NCBI GenBank assembly: GCA_036937835.1
Contig: CM072879.1
Location: forward strand, 1,486,001-1,550,000
DNA: 64,000 nt
Reading direction: 5' to 3'
Source of the DNA: Pampus argenteus
Taxonomy: Eukaryota > Chordata > Actinopteri > Scombriformes > Stromateidae
Every line of letters starts with the position of its first letter. The first letter of the stretch is position 1. A program made the position numbers and the translations under genes. Below are positions 1 to 10,747 of the stretch, in pieces. Under the pieces are notes generated by a model that was not told the DNA's origin, ran no database searches, and saw only the letters and a list, made by a program, of their open reading frames with translations.

Positions 1-274
1 TTTGGTCCTAATCATTAGAAATCAGTTACTTGTTGATGGCAAACATGGTTTTGATTGAAAATATTGCTCCTTGTTTAAGAAAAACTGTAGTTGTCAGTTT
101 TGGCCTGAGAGAAAGCTATTTGTACAAATGTTACAGTAAAAGCTGCAGGAAGCTCTCAGAAGTGAGTTTTTTGGTCCTAATCATTAGAAATCAGTTACTT
201 GTTGATGGCAAACATGGTTTTGATTGAAAATATGGCTCCTTGTTTAAGAAAAACTATAGTTGTCAGTTTTGGGC

Positions 275-291
275 TTCTCTCGCCGAGAGAA
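275..291. other. 17-bp palindrome in 178-bp monomer variant, left-arm form
   Basis: TTCTCTCG, central C, CGAGAGAA is a perfect inverted repeat made by a 9-bp insertion upstream of GAGAGAAAG. The inserted bases mirror the neighbouring GAGAGAA, as expected if templated by it. The same form lies at 790-806, 1138-1154, 1485-1501 and, one HOR unit later, at 4873-4889, 5388-5404, 5736-5752 and 6083-6099. None is seen from 6100 to the junction. It supplies two CpG dinucleotides to an otherwise CpG-free monomer. Confidence 0.9.
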
Positions 292-1806
292 AGCTATTTT
301 TACATATGTTACAGTAAAAGCTGCAGGAAGCTCTCAGAAGTGGGATTTTTGGTCCTAATCATTAGAAATTAGTTACTTGTTGATGGCAAACATGGTTTTG
401 ATTGAAAATATTGCCCCTTGTTTAAGAAAAACTGTAGTTGTCAGTTTTGGCCTGAGAGAAAGCTATTTTTACAAATGTTACAGTAAAAGCTGCAGGAAGC
501 TCTCAGAAGTGAGTTTTTTGGTCCTAATCATTAGAAATCAGTTACTTGTTGATGGCAAACATGGTTTTGATTGAAAATATTGCTCCTTGCTAAGAAAAAC
601 TGTAGTTGTCAGTTTTGGCCTGAGAGAAAGCTATTTTTACAAATGTTACAGTAAAAGCTTCAGGAAGCTCTCAGAAGTTATTTTTGGGCTCCTAATCATT
701 AGAAATTAGTTACTTGTTGATGGCAAACATGGTTTTGATTGAAAATATTGCTCCTTGTTTAAGAAAAACTGTAGTTGTCAGTTTTGGCCTTCTCTCGCCG
801 AGAGAAAGCTATTTTTACAAATGTTACAGTAAAAGCTGCAGGAAGCTCTCAGAAGTGAGTTTTTTGGTCCTAATCATTAGAAATCAGTTACTTGTTGATG
901 GCAAACATGGTTTTGATTGAAAATATTGGTCCTTGTTTAAGAAAAACTGTAGTTGTCAGTTTTGGCCTGAGAGAAAGCTATTTGTACAAATGTTACAGTA
1001 AAAGCTGCAGAAAGCTCTCAGAAGTGAGTTTTTTTGGTCCTAATCATTAGAAATTAGTTACTTGTTGATGGCAAACATGGTTTTGATTGAAAATATGGCT
1101 CCTTGTTTAAGAAAAACTATAGTTGTCAGTTTTGGGCTTCTCTCGCCGAGAGAAAGCTATTTTTACAAATGTTACAGTAAAAGCTGCAGGAAGCTCTTAG
1201 AAGTGAGTTTTTTGGTCCTAATCATTAGAAATCAGTTACTTGTTGATGGCAAACATGGTTTTGATTGAAAATATTGCTCCTTGTTTAAGAAAAACTGTAG
1301 TTGTCAGTTTTGGCCTGAGAGAAAGCTATTTGTACAAATGTTACAGTAAAAGCTGCAGAAAGCTCTCAGAAGTGAGTTTTTTGGTCCTAATCATTAGAAA
1401 TTAGTTACTTTTTGATGGCAAACATGGTTTTGATTGAAAATATGGCTCCTTGTTTAAGAAAAACTATAGTTGTCAGTTTTGGGCTTCTCTCGCCGAGAGA
1501 AAGCTATTTTTACAAATGTGACAGTAAAAGCTGCAGGAAGCTCTCAGAAGTGAGTTTTTTGGTCCTAATCATTAGAAATCAGTTACTTGTTGATGGCAAA
1601 CATGGTTTTGATTGAAAATATGGCTCCTTGTTTAAGAAAAACTGTAGTTGTCAGTTTTGGCCTGAAAGAAAGCTATTTTTACAAATGTTACAGTAAAAGC
1701 TGCAGGAAGCTCTCAGAAGTGAGTTTTTTGGTCCTAATCATTAGAAATCAGTTACTTGTTGATGGCAAACATGGTTTTCATTGAAAATATTGCTCCTTGT
1801 TTAAGA

Positions 1807-1827
1807 AAAACTGTAGTTGTCAGTTTT
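1807..1827 (+). other. Per-monomer 7-7-7 inverted repeat (example copy)
   Basis: AAAACTG (1807-1813) and CAGTTTT (1821-1827) are perfect reverse complements separated by the 7-base spacer TAGTTGT. The element appears in nearly every monomer of both arms, occasionally damaged (for example TGTAG to TATAG in the spacer, or CAAACTG at 37352-37358 in the right arm). It could extrude a short hairpin. Whether it does so, or binds a protein, cannot be told from sequence. Confidence 0.85.
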
Positions 1828-1839
1828 GGCCTGAGAGAA

Positions 1840-1870
1840 AGCTATTTTTACAAATGTTACAGTAAAAGCT
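1840..1870 (+). other. Per-monomer imperfect inverted repeat (example copy)
   Basis: TTTTAC (1846-1851) pairs with GTAAAA (1862-1867) across a 10-base spacer. The stem extends by AGC/GCT at the outer ends (1840-1842 and 1868-1870) after a 3-base bulge on the left side. The common variant ACAGT to ACATT shortens the right arm of the stem. Confidence 0.6.
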
Positions 1871-1902
1871 GCAGGAAGCTCTCAGAAGTGAGTTTTTTGG
1901 TC

Positions 1903-1913
1903 CTAATCATTAG
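1903..1913. other. Per-monomer palindrome CTAATCATTAG (example copy)
   Basis: An 11-bp perfect dyad (CTAAT, central C, ATTAG) is present in almost every monomer of both arms and reads CTAATGATTAG on the other strand. It is among the least variable parts of the monomer by eye; rare changes include CTGATCATTAG at 3761-3771 and CTTATCATT near 25424-25432. Confidence 0.85.
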
Positions 1914-4627
1914 AAATCAGTTACTTGTTGATGGCAAACATGGTTTTGATTGAAAATATTGCTCCTTGTTTAAGAAAAACTGTAGTTGTCAGTTTTGGCC
2001 TGAGAGAAAGCTATTTTTACAAATGTTACATTAAAAGCTGCAGGAAGCTCTCAGAAGTGAGTTTTTTGGTCCTAATCATTAGAAATCAGTTACTTGTTGA
2101 TGGCAAACATGGTTTTCATTGAAAATATTGCTCCTTGTTTAAGAAAAACTGTAGTTGTCAGTTTTGGCCTGAGAGAAAGCTATTTTTACAAATGTTACAT
2201 TAAAAGCTGCAGGAAGCTCTCAGAAGTGAGTTTTTTGGTCCTAATCATTAGAAATCAGTTACTTGTTGATGGCAAACATGGTTTTCATTGAAAATATTGC
2301 TCCTTGTTTAAGAAAAACTGTAGTTGTCAGTTTTGGCCTGAGAGAAAGCTATTTTTACAAATGTTACAGTAAAAGCTGCAGGAAGCTCTCAGAAGTGAGT
2401 TTTTTGGTCCTAATCATTAGAAATCAGTTACTTGTTGATGGCAAACATGGTTTTGATTGAAAATATTGCTCCTTGTTTAAGAAAAACTGTAGTTGTCAGT
2501 TTTGGCCTGAGAGAAAGCTATTTTTACAAATGTTACATTAAAAGCTGCAGGAAGCTCTCAGAAGTGAGTTTTTTGGTCCTAATCATTAGAAATCAGTTAC
2601 TTGTTGATGGCAAACATGGTTTTCATTGAAAATATTGCTCCTTGTTTAAGAAAAACTGTAGTTGTCAGTTTTGGCCTGAGAGAAAGCTATTTTTACAAAT
2701 GTTACATTAAAAGCTGCAGGAAGCTCTCAGAAGTGAGTTTTTTGGTCCTAATCATTAGAAATCAGTTACTTGTTGATGGCAAACATGGTTTTCATTGAAA
2801 ATATTGATCCTTGTTTAAGAAAAACTGTAGTTGTCAGTTTTGGCCTGAGAGAAAGCTATTTTTACAAATGTTACAGTAAAAGCTGCAGGAAGCTCTCAGA
2901 AGTGAGTTTTTTGGTCCTAATCATTAGAAATCAGTTACTTGTTGATGGCAAACATGGTTTTCATTGAAAATATTGCTCCTTGTTTAAGAAAAACTGTAGT
3001 TGTCAGTTTTGGCCTGAGAGAAAGCTATTTTTACAAATGTTACAGTAAAAGCTGCAGGAAGCTCTCAGAAGTGAGTTTTTTGGTCCTAATCATTAGAAAT
3101 CAGTTACTTGTTGATGGAAAACATGGTTTTGATTGAAAATATTGATCCTTGTTTAAGAAAAACTGTAGTTGTCAGTTTTGGCCTGAGAGAAAGCTATTTT
3201 TTACAAATGTTACAGTAAAAGCTGCAGGAAGCTCTCAGAAGTGAGTTTTTTGGTCCTAATCATTAGAAATCAGTTACTTGTTGATGGCAAACATGGTTTT
3301 GTTGAAAATATTGATCCTTGTTTAAGAAAAACTGTAGTTGTCAGTTTTGGCCTGAGAGAAAGCTATTTTTACAAATGTTACAGTAAAAGCTGCAGGAAGC
3401 TCTCAGAAGTGAGTTTTTTGGTCCTAATCATTAGAAATCAGTTACTTGTTAATGGCAAACATGGTTTTGATTGAAAATATTGCTCCTTGTTTAAGAAAAA
3501 CTGTAGTTGTCAGTTTTGGCCTGAGAGAAAGCTATTTTTACAAATGTTACAGTAAAAGCTGCAGGAAGCTCTCAGAAGTGAGTTTTTTGGTCCTAATCAT
3601 TAGAAATCAGTTACTTGTTGATGGCAAACATGGTTTTGTTGAAAATATTGATCCTTGTTTAAGAAAAACTGTAGTTGTCAGTTTTGGCCTGAGAGAAAGC
3701 TATTTTTACAAATGTTACAGTAAAAGCTGCAGGAAGCTCTCAGAAGTGAGTTTTTTGGTCCTGATCATTAGAAATCAGTTACTTGTTGATGGCAAACATG
3801 GTTTTCATTGAAAATATTGCTCCTTGTTTAAGAAAAACTGTAGTTGTCAGTTTTGGCCTGAGAGAAAGCTATTTTTACAAATGTTACAGTAAAAGCTGCA
3901 GGAAGCTCTCAGAAATGAGTTTTTTGGTCCTAATCATTAGAAATCAGTTACTTGTTGATGGCAAACATGGTTTTGATTGAAAATATTGCTCCTTGTTTAA
4001 AAAAAACTGTAGTTGTCAGTTTTGGCCTGAGACAAAGCTATTTTTACAAATGTTACAGTAAAAGCTGCAGGAAGCTCTCAGAAGTGAGTTTTTTGGTCCT
4101 AATCATTAGAAATCAGTTACTTGTTGATGGCAAACATGGTTTTGATTGAAAATATTGCTCCTTGTTTAAGAAAAACTGTAGTTGTCAGTTTTGGCCTGAG
4201 AGAAAGCTATTTTTACAAATGTTACAGTAAAAGCTGCAGGAAGCTCTCAGAAGTGAGTTTTTTGGTCCTAATCATTAGAAATCAGTTACTTGTTGATGGC
4301 AAACATGGTTTTGATTGAAAATATTGCTCCTTGTTTAAGAAAAACTGTAGTTGTCAGTTTTGGCCTAAGAGAAAGCTATTTTTACAAATATTACAGTAAA
4401 AGCTGCAGGAAGCTCTCAGAAGTGAGTTTTTTGGTCCTAATCATTAGAAATCAGTTACTTGTTGATGGCAAACATGGTTTTCATTGAAAATATTGCTCCT
4501 TGTTTAAGAAAAACTGTAGTTGTCAGTTTTGGCCTGAGAGAAAGCTATTTTTACAAATGTTACAGTAAAAGCTGCAGGAAGCTCTCAGAAGTGAGTTTTT
4601 TGGTCCTAATCATTAGAAATCAGTTAC

Positions 4628-7600
4628 TTGTTGATGGCAAACATGGTTTTGATTGAAAATATTGCTCCTTGTTTAAGAAAAACTGTAGTTGTCAGTTTTG
4701 GCCTGAGAGAAAGCTATTTGTACAAATGTTACAGTAAAAGCTGCAGGAAGCTCTCAGAAGTGAGTTTTTTGGTCCTAATCATTAGAAATCAGTTACTTGT
4801 TGATGGCAAACATGGTTTTGATTGAAAATATGGCTCCTTGTTTAAGAAAAACTATAGTTGTCAGTTTTGGGCTTCTCTCGCCGAGAGAAAGCTATTTTTA
4901 CATATGTTACAGTAAAAGCTGCAGGAAGCTCTCAGAAGTGGGATTTTTGGTCCTAATCATTAGAAATTAGTTACTTGTTGATGGCAAACATGGTTTTGAT
5001 TGAAAATATTGCCCCTTGTTTAAGAAAAACTGTAGTTGTCAGTTTTGGCCTGAGAGAAAGCTATTTTTACAAATGTTACAGTAAAAGCTGCAGGAAGCTC
5101 TCAGAAGTGAGTTTTTTGGTCCTAATCATTAGAAATCAGTTACTTGTTGATGGCAAACATGGTTTTGATTGAAAATATTGCTCCTTGCTAAGAAAAACTG
5201 TAGTTGTCAGTTTTGGCCTGAGAGAAAGCTATTTTTACAAATGTTACAGTAAAAGCTTCAGGAAGCTCTCAGAAGTTATTTTTGGGCTCCTAATCATTAG
5301 AAATTAGTTACTTGTTGATGGCAAACATGGTTTTGATTGAAAATATTGCTCCTTGTTTAAGAAAAACTGTAGTTGTCAGTTTTGGCCTTCTCTCGCCGAG
5401 AGAAAGCTATTTTTACAAATGTTACAGTAAAAGCTGCAGGAAGCTCTCAGAAGTGAGTTTTTTGGTCCTAATCATTAGAAATCAGTTACTTGTTGATGGC
5501 AAACATGGTTTTGATTGAAAATATTGGTCCTTGTTTAAGAAAAACTGTAGTTGTCAGTTTTGGCCTGAGAGAAAGCTATTTGTACAAATGTTACAGTAAA
5601 AGCTGCAGAAAGCTCTCAGAAGTGAGTTTTTTTGGTCCTAATCATTAGAAATTAGTTACTTGTTGATGGCAAACATGGTTTTGATTGAAAATATGGCTCC
5701 TTGTTTAAGAAAAACTATAGTTGTCAGTTTTGGGCTTCTCTCGCCGAGAGAAAGCTATTTTTACAAATGTTACAGTAAAAGCTGCAGGAAGCTCTTAGAA
5801 GTGAGTTTTTTGGTCCTAATCATTAGAAATCAGTTACTTGTTGATGGCAAACATGGTTTTGATTGAAAATATTGCTCCTTGTTTAAGAAAAACTGTAGTT
5901 GTCAGTTTTGGCCTGAGAGAAAGCTATTTGTACAAATGTTACAGTAAAAGCTGCAGAAAGCTCTCAGAAGTGAGTTTTTTGGTCCTAATCATTAGAAATT
6001 AGTTACTTTTTGATGGCAAACATGGTTTTGATTGAAAATATGGCTCCTTGTTTAAGAAAAACTATAGTTGTCAGTTTTGGGCTTCTCTCGCCGAGAGAAA
6101 GCTATTTTTACAAATGTGACAGTAAAAGCTGCAGGAAGCTCTCAGAAGTGAGTTTTTTGGTCCTAATCATTAGAAATCAGTTACTTGTTGATGGCAAACA
6201 TGGTTTTGATTGAAAATATGGCTCCTTGTTTAAGAAAAACTGTAGTTGTCAGTTTTGGCCTGAAAGAAAGCTATTTTTACAAATGTTACAGTAAAAGCTG
6301 CAGGAAGCTCTCAGAAGTGAGTTTTTTGGTCCTAATCATTAGAAATCAGTTACTTGTTGATGGCAAACATGGTTTTCATTGAAAATATTGCTCCTTGTTT
6401 AAGAAAAACTGTAGTTGTCAGTTTTGGCCTGAGAGAAAGCTATTTTTACAAATGTTACAGTAAAAGCTGCAGGAAGCTCTCAGAAGTGAGTTTTTTGGTC
6501 CTAATCATTAGAAATCAGTTACTTGTTGATGGCAAACATGGTTTTGATTGAAAATATTGCTCCTTGTTTAAGAAAAACTGTAGTTGTCAGTTTTGGCCTG
6601 AGAGAAAGCTATTTTTACAAATGTTACATTAAAAGCTGCAGGAAGCTCTCAGAAGTGAGTTTTTTGGTCCTAATCATTAGAAATCAGTTACTTGTTGATG
6701 GCAAACATGGTTTTCATTGAAAATATTGCTCCTTGTTTAAGAAAAACTGTAGTTGTCAGTTTTGGCCTGAGAGAAAGCTATTTTTACAAATGTTACATTA
6801 AAAGCTGCAGGAAGCTCTCAGAAGTGAGTTTTTTGGTCCTAATCATTAGAAATCAGTTACTTGTTGATGGCAAACATGGTTTTCATTGAAAATATTGCTC
6901 CTTGTTTAAGAAAAACTGTAGTTGTCAGTTTTGGCCTGAGAGAAAGCTATTTTTACAAATGTTACAGTAAAAGCTGCAGGAAGCTCTCAGAAGTGAGTTT
7001 TTTGGTCCTAATCATTAGAAATCAGTTACTTGTTGATGGCAAACATGGTTTTGATTGAAAATATTGCTCCTTGTTTAAGAAAAACTGTAGTTGTCAGTTT
7101 TGGCCTGAGAGAAAGCTATTTTTACAAATGTTACATTAAAAGCTGCAGGAAGCTCTCAGAAGTGAGTTTTTTGGTCCTAATCATTAGAAATCAGTTACTT
7201 GTTGATGGCAAACATGGTTTTCATTGAAAATATTGCTCCTTGTTTAAGAAAAACTGTAGTTGTCAGTTTTGGCCTGAGAGAAAGCTATTTTTACAAATGT
7301 TACATTAAAAGCTGCAGGAAGCTCTCAGAAGTGAGTTTTTTGGTCCTAATCATTAGAAATCAGTTACTTGTTGATGGCAAACATGGTTTTCATTGAAAAT
7401 ATTGATCCTTGTTTAAGAAAAACTGTAGTTGTCAGTTTTGGCCTGAGAGAAAGCTATTTTTACAAATGTTACAGTAAAAGCTGCAGGAAGCTCTCAGAAG
7501 TGAGTTTTTTGGTCCTAATCATTAGAAATCAGTTACTTGTTGATGGCAAACATGGTTTTCATTGAAAATATTGCTCCTTGTTTAAGAAAAACTGTAGTTG

Positions 7601-9225
7601 TCAGTTTTGGCCTGAGAGAAAGCTATTTTTACAAATGTTACAGTAAAAGCTGCAGGAAGCTCTCAGAAGTGAGTTTTTTGGTCCTAATCATTAGAAATCA
7701 GTTACTTGTTGATGGAAAACATGGTTTTGATTGAAAATATTGATCCTTGTTTAAGAAAAACTGTAGTTGTCAGTTTTGGCCTGAGAGAAAGCTATTTTTT
7801 ACAAATGTTACAGTAAAAGCTGCAGGAAGCTCTCAGAAGTGAGTTTTTTGGTCCTAATCATTAGAAATCAGTTACTTGTTGATGGCAAACATGGTTTTGT
7901 TGAAAATATTGATCCTTGTTTAAGAAAAACTGTAGTTGTCAGTTTTGGCCTGAGAGAAAGCTATTTTTACAAATGTTACAGTAAAAGCTGCAGGAAGCTC
8001 TCAGAAGTGAGTTTTTTGGTCCTAATCATTAGAAATCAGTTACTTGTTAATGGCAAACATGGTTTTGATTGAAAATATTGCTCCTTGTTTAAGAAAAACT
8101 GTAGTTGTCAGTTTTGGCCTGAGAGAAAGCTATTTTTACAAATGTTACAGTAAAAGCTGCAGGAAGCTCTCAGAAGTGAGTTTTTTGGTCCTAATCATTA
8201 GAAATCAGTTACTTGTTGATGGCAAACATGGTTTTGTTGAAAATATTGATCCTTGTTTAAGAAAAACTGTAGTTGTCAGTTTTGGCCTGAGAGAAAGCTA
8301 TTTTTACAAATGTTACAGTAAAAGCTGCAGGAAGCTCTCAGAAGTGAGTTTTTTGGTCCTGATCATTAGAAATCAGTTACTTGTTGATGGCAAACATGGT
8401 TTTCATTGAAAATATTGCTCCTTGTTTAAGAAAAACTGTAGTTGTCAGTTTTGGCCTGAGAGAAAGCTATTTTTACAAATGTTACAGTAAAAGCTGCAGG
8501 AAGCTCTCAGAAATGAGTTTTTTGGTCCTAATCATTAGAAATCAGTTACTTGTTGATGGCAAACATGGTTTTGATTGAAAATATTGCTCCTTGTTTAAAA
8601 AAAACTGTAGTTGTCAGTTTTGGCCTGAGACAAAGCTATTTTTACAAATGTTACAGTAAAAGCTGCAGGAAGCTCTCAGAAGTGAGTTTTTTGGTCCTAA
8701 TCATTAGAAATCAGTTACTTGTTGATGGCAAACATGGTTTTGATTGAAAATATTGCTCCTTGTTTAAGAAAAACTGTAGTTGTCAGTTTTGGCCTGAGAG
8801 AAAGCTATTTTTACAAATGTTACAGTAAAAGCTGCAGGAAGCTCTCAGAAGTGAGTTTTTTGGTCCTAATCATTAGAAATCAGTTACTTGTTGATGGCAA
8901 ACATGGTTTTGATTGAAAATATTGCTCCTTGTTTAAGAAAAACTGTAGTTGTCAGTTTTGGCCTAAGAGAAAGCTATTTTTACAAATATTACAGTAAAAG
9001 CTGCAGGAAGCTCTCAGAAGTGAGTTTTTTGGTCCTAATCATTAGAAATCAGTTACTTGTTGATGGCAAACATGGTTTTCATTGAAAATATTGCTCCTTG
9101 TTTAAGAAAAACTGTAGTTGTCAGTTTTGGCCTGAGAGAAAGCTATTTTTACAAATGTTACAGTAAAAGCTGCAGGAAGCTCTCAGAAGTGAGTTTTTTG
9201 GTCCTAATCATTAGAAATCAGTTAC
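4628..9225 (+). repeat. Left HOR-A unit 2: 27 monomers, 4598 bp
   Basis: Every diagnostic variant of unit 1 recurs at +4598: the four palindromes, the TTGCTAAG monomer (5143-), the CTGATCATT variant near 8359, the TTTAAAAAAAACTG monomer near 8596 and the AAATATTAC monomer near 8993. I could not find a difference by eye. The unit ends at 9225, where the next monomer departs from the HOR-A order (GATGACAAAC at 9231-9240). Confidence 0.95.
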
Positions 9226-10747
9226 TTGTTGATGACAAACATGGTTTTGATTGAAAATATTGCTCCTTGTTTAAGAAAAACTGTAGTTGTCAGTTTTGGC
9301 CTGAGAGAAAGCTATTTTTACAAATGTTACAGTAAAAGCTGCAGGAAGCTCTCAGAACTGAGTTTTTTTGGTCCTAATCATTAGAAATCAGTTACTTGTT
9401 GATGGCAAACATGGTTTTGATTGTAAATATTGCTCCTTGTTTAAGAAAAACTGTAGTTGTCAGTTTTGGCCTGAGACAAAGCTATTTTTACAAATGTTAC
9501 AGTAAAAGCTGCAGGAAGCTCTCAGAACTGAGTTTTTTGGTCCTAATCATTAGAAATCAGTTACTTGTTGATGGCAAACATGGTTTTGATTGAAAATATT
9601 GCTCCTTGTTTAAGAAAAACTGTAGTTGTCAGTTTTGGCCTGAGACAAAGCTATTTTTACAAATGTTACAGTAAAAGCTGCAGGAAGCTCTCAGAAGTGA
9701 GTTTTTTGGTCCTAATCATTAGAAATCAGTTACTTGTTGATGGCAAACATGGTTTTGATTGAAAATATTGCTCCTTGTTTAAGAAAAACTGTAGTTGTCA
9801 GTTTTGGCCTAAGAGAAAGCTATTTTTACAAATATTACAGTAAAAGCAGCAGGAAGCTCTCAGAAGTGAGTTTTTTGGTCCTAATCATTAGAAATCAGTT
9901 ACTTGTTGATGGCAAACATGGTTTTGATTGAAAATATTGCTCCTTGTTTAAGAAAAACTGTAGTTGTCAGTTTTGGCCTGAGAGAAAGCTATTTTTACAA
10001 ATGTTACATTAAAAGCTGCAGGAAGCTCTCAGAAGTGAGTTTTTTGGTCCTAATCATTAGAAATCAGTTACTTGTTGATGGCAAACATGGTTTTCATTGA
10101 AAATATTGCTCCTTGTTTAAGAAAAACTGTAGTTGTCAGTTTTGGCCTGAGAGAAAGCTATTTTTACAAATGTTACATTAAAAGCTGCAGGAAGCTCTCA
10201 GAAGTGAGTTTTTTGCTCCTAATCATTAGAAATCAGTTACTTGTTGATGGCAAACATGGTTTTCATTGAAAATATTGATCCTTGTTTAAGAAAAACTGTA
10301 GTTGTCAGTTTTGGCCTGAGAGAAAGCTATTTTTACAAATGTTACAGTAAAAGCTGCAGGAAGCTCTCAGAAGTGAGTTTTTTGGTCCTAATCATTAGAA
10401 ATCAGTTACTTGTTGATGGCAAACATGGTTTTCATTGAAAATATTGCTCCTTGTTTAAGAAAAACTGTAGTTGTCAGTTTTGGCCTGAGAGAAAGCTATT
10501 TTTACAAATGTTACAGTAAAAGCTGCAGGAAGCTCTCAGAAGTGAGTTTTTTGGTCCTAATCATTAGAAATCAGTTACTTGTTGATGGCAAACATGGTTT
10601 TCATTGAAAATATTGCTCCTTGTTTAAGAAAAACTGTAGTTGTCAGTTTTGGCCTGAGAGAAAGCTATTTTTACAAATGTTACAGTAAAAGCTGCAGGAA
10701 GCTCTCAGAAGTGAGTTTTTTGGTCCTAATCATTAGAAATCAGTTAC
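9226..10747 (+). repeat. Mosaic segment, 9 monomers, 1522 bp
   Basis: Starts are at 9226, then 9396, and every 169 bp to 10579. The first monomer is 170 bp with GATGACAAAC and CAGAACTGAG. The second has GATTGTAAATATTG. The fourth (9734) has AAATATTAC together with AAAAGCAGCAGG, which destroys the PstI site. The order is not found in HOR-A, though individual variants are. Monomers 9396-10578 reappear at 12944-14126, and the stretch 9565-10607 has an inverted counterpart beside the junction (27072 down to 26030). Confidence 0.88.

Larger units (their letters stand above)
1756..1924 (+). repeat. Reference monomer (typical 169-bp copy)
   Basis: Phase is set so the copy starts at TTGTTGATGG. It is 169 bp with 58 G+C (34%) and no CpG. 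Within the monomer: a dyad AAAACTG (52-58) / CAGTTTT (66-72); an imperfect dyad from AGCT at 85-88 to AGCT at 112-115; a PstI site CTGCAG at 114-119; a T-run of variable length around 138-143; and a palindrome CTAATCATTAG at 148-158. AATATT (SspI) lies at 31-36. The common polymorphisms are GATTG/CATTG/GTTG near 24-28, GCTCC/GATCC near 37-41, GAGAG/GACAA near 78-84, ACAGT/ACATT near 104-108, and GGTCC/GGCTCC near 144-149. Confidence 0.95.
30..4627 (+). repeat. Left HOR-A unit 1: 27 monomers, 4598 bp
   Basis: Monomer starts are at 30, 199, 377, 546, 714, 892, 1062, 1240, 1409, 1587, then every 169 bp to 2939, then 3108, 3278, 3446, 3615, 3783, 3952, 4121, 4290 and 4459. The unit contains four 178-bp palindrome monomers (199, 714, 1062, 1409), one 168-bp TTGCTAAG monomer (546), two 170-bp monomers (892, 3108) and two 168-bp GTTG monomers. 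The same order and lengths repeat exactly 4598 bp later. Bases 1-29 match the end of this unit and so belong to a unit that starts outside the window. Confidence 0.95.

Noticed and set aside
1807..1827. Rho-independent terminator (stem followed by T-rich tail)
   Set aside because: The dyad is short and AT-rich, its right arm ends in TTTT only as part of the stem, it occurs in every monomer, and there is no gene upstream.
1903..1913. Homeodomain-type binding site (TAAT core in CTAATCATTAG)
   Set aside because: The core is too short and common in AT-rich DNA to claim as a regulatory site; kept only as a dyad.
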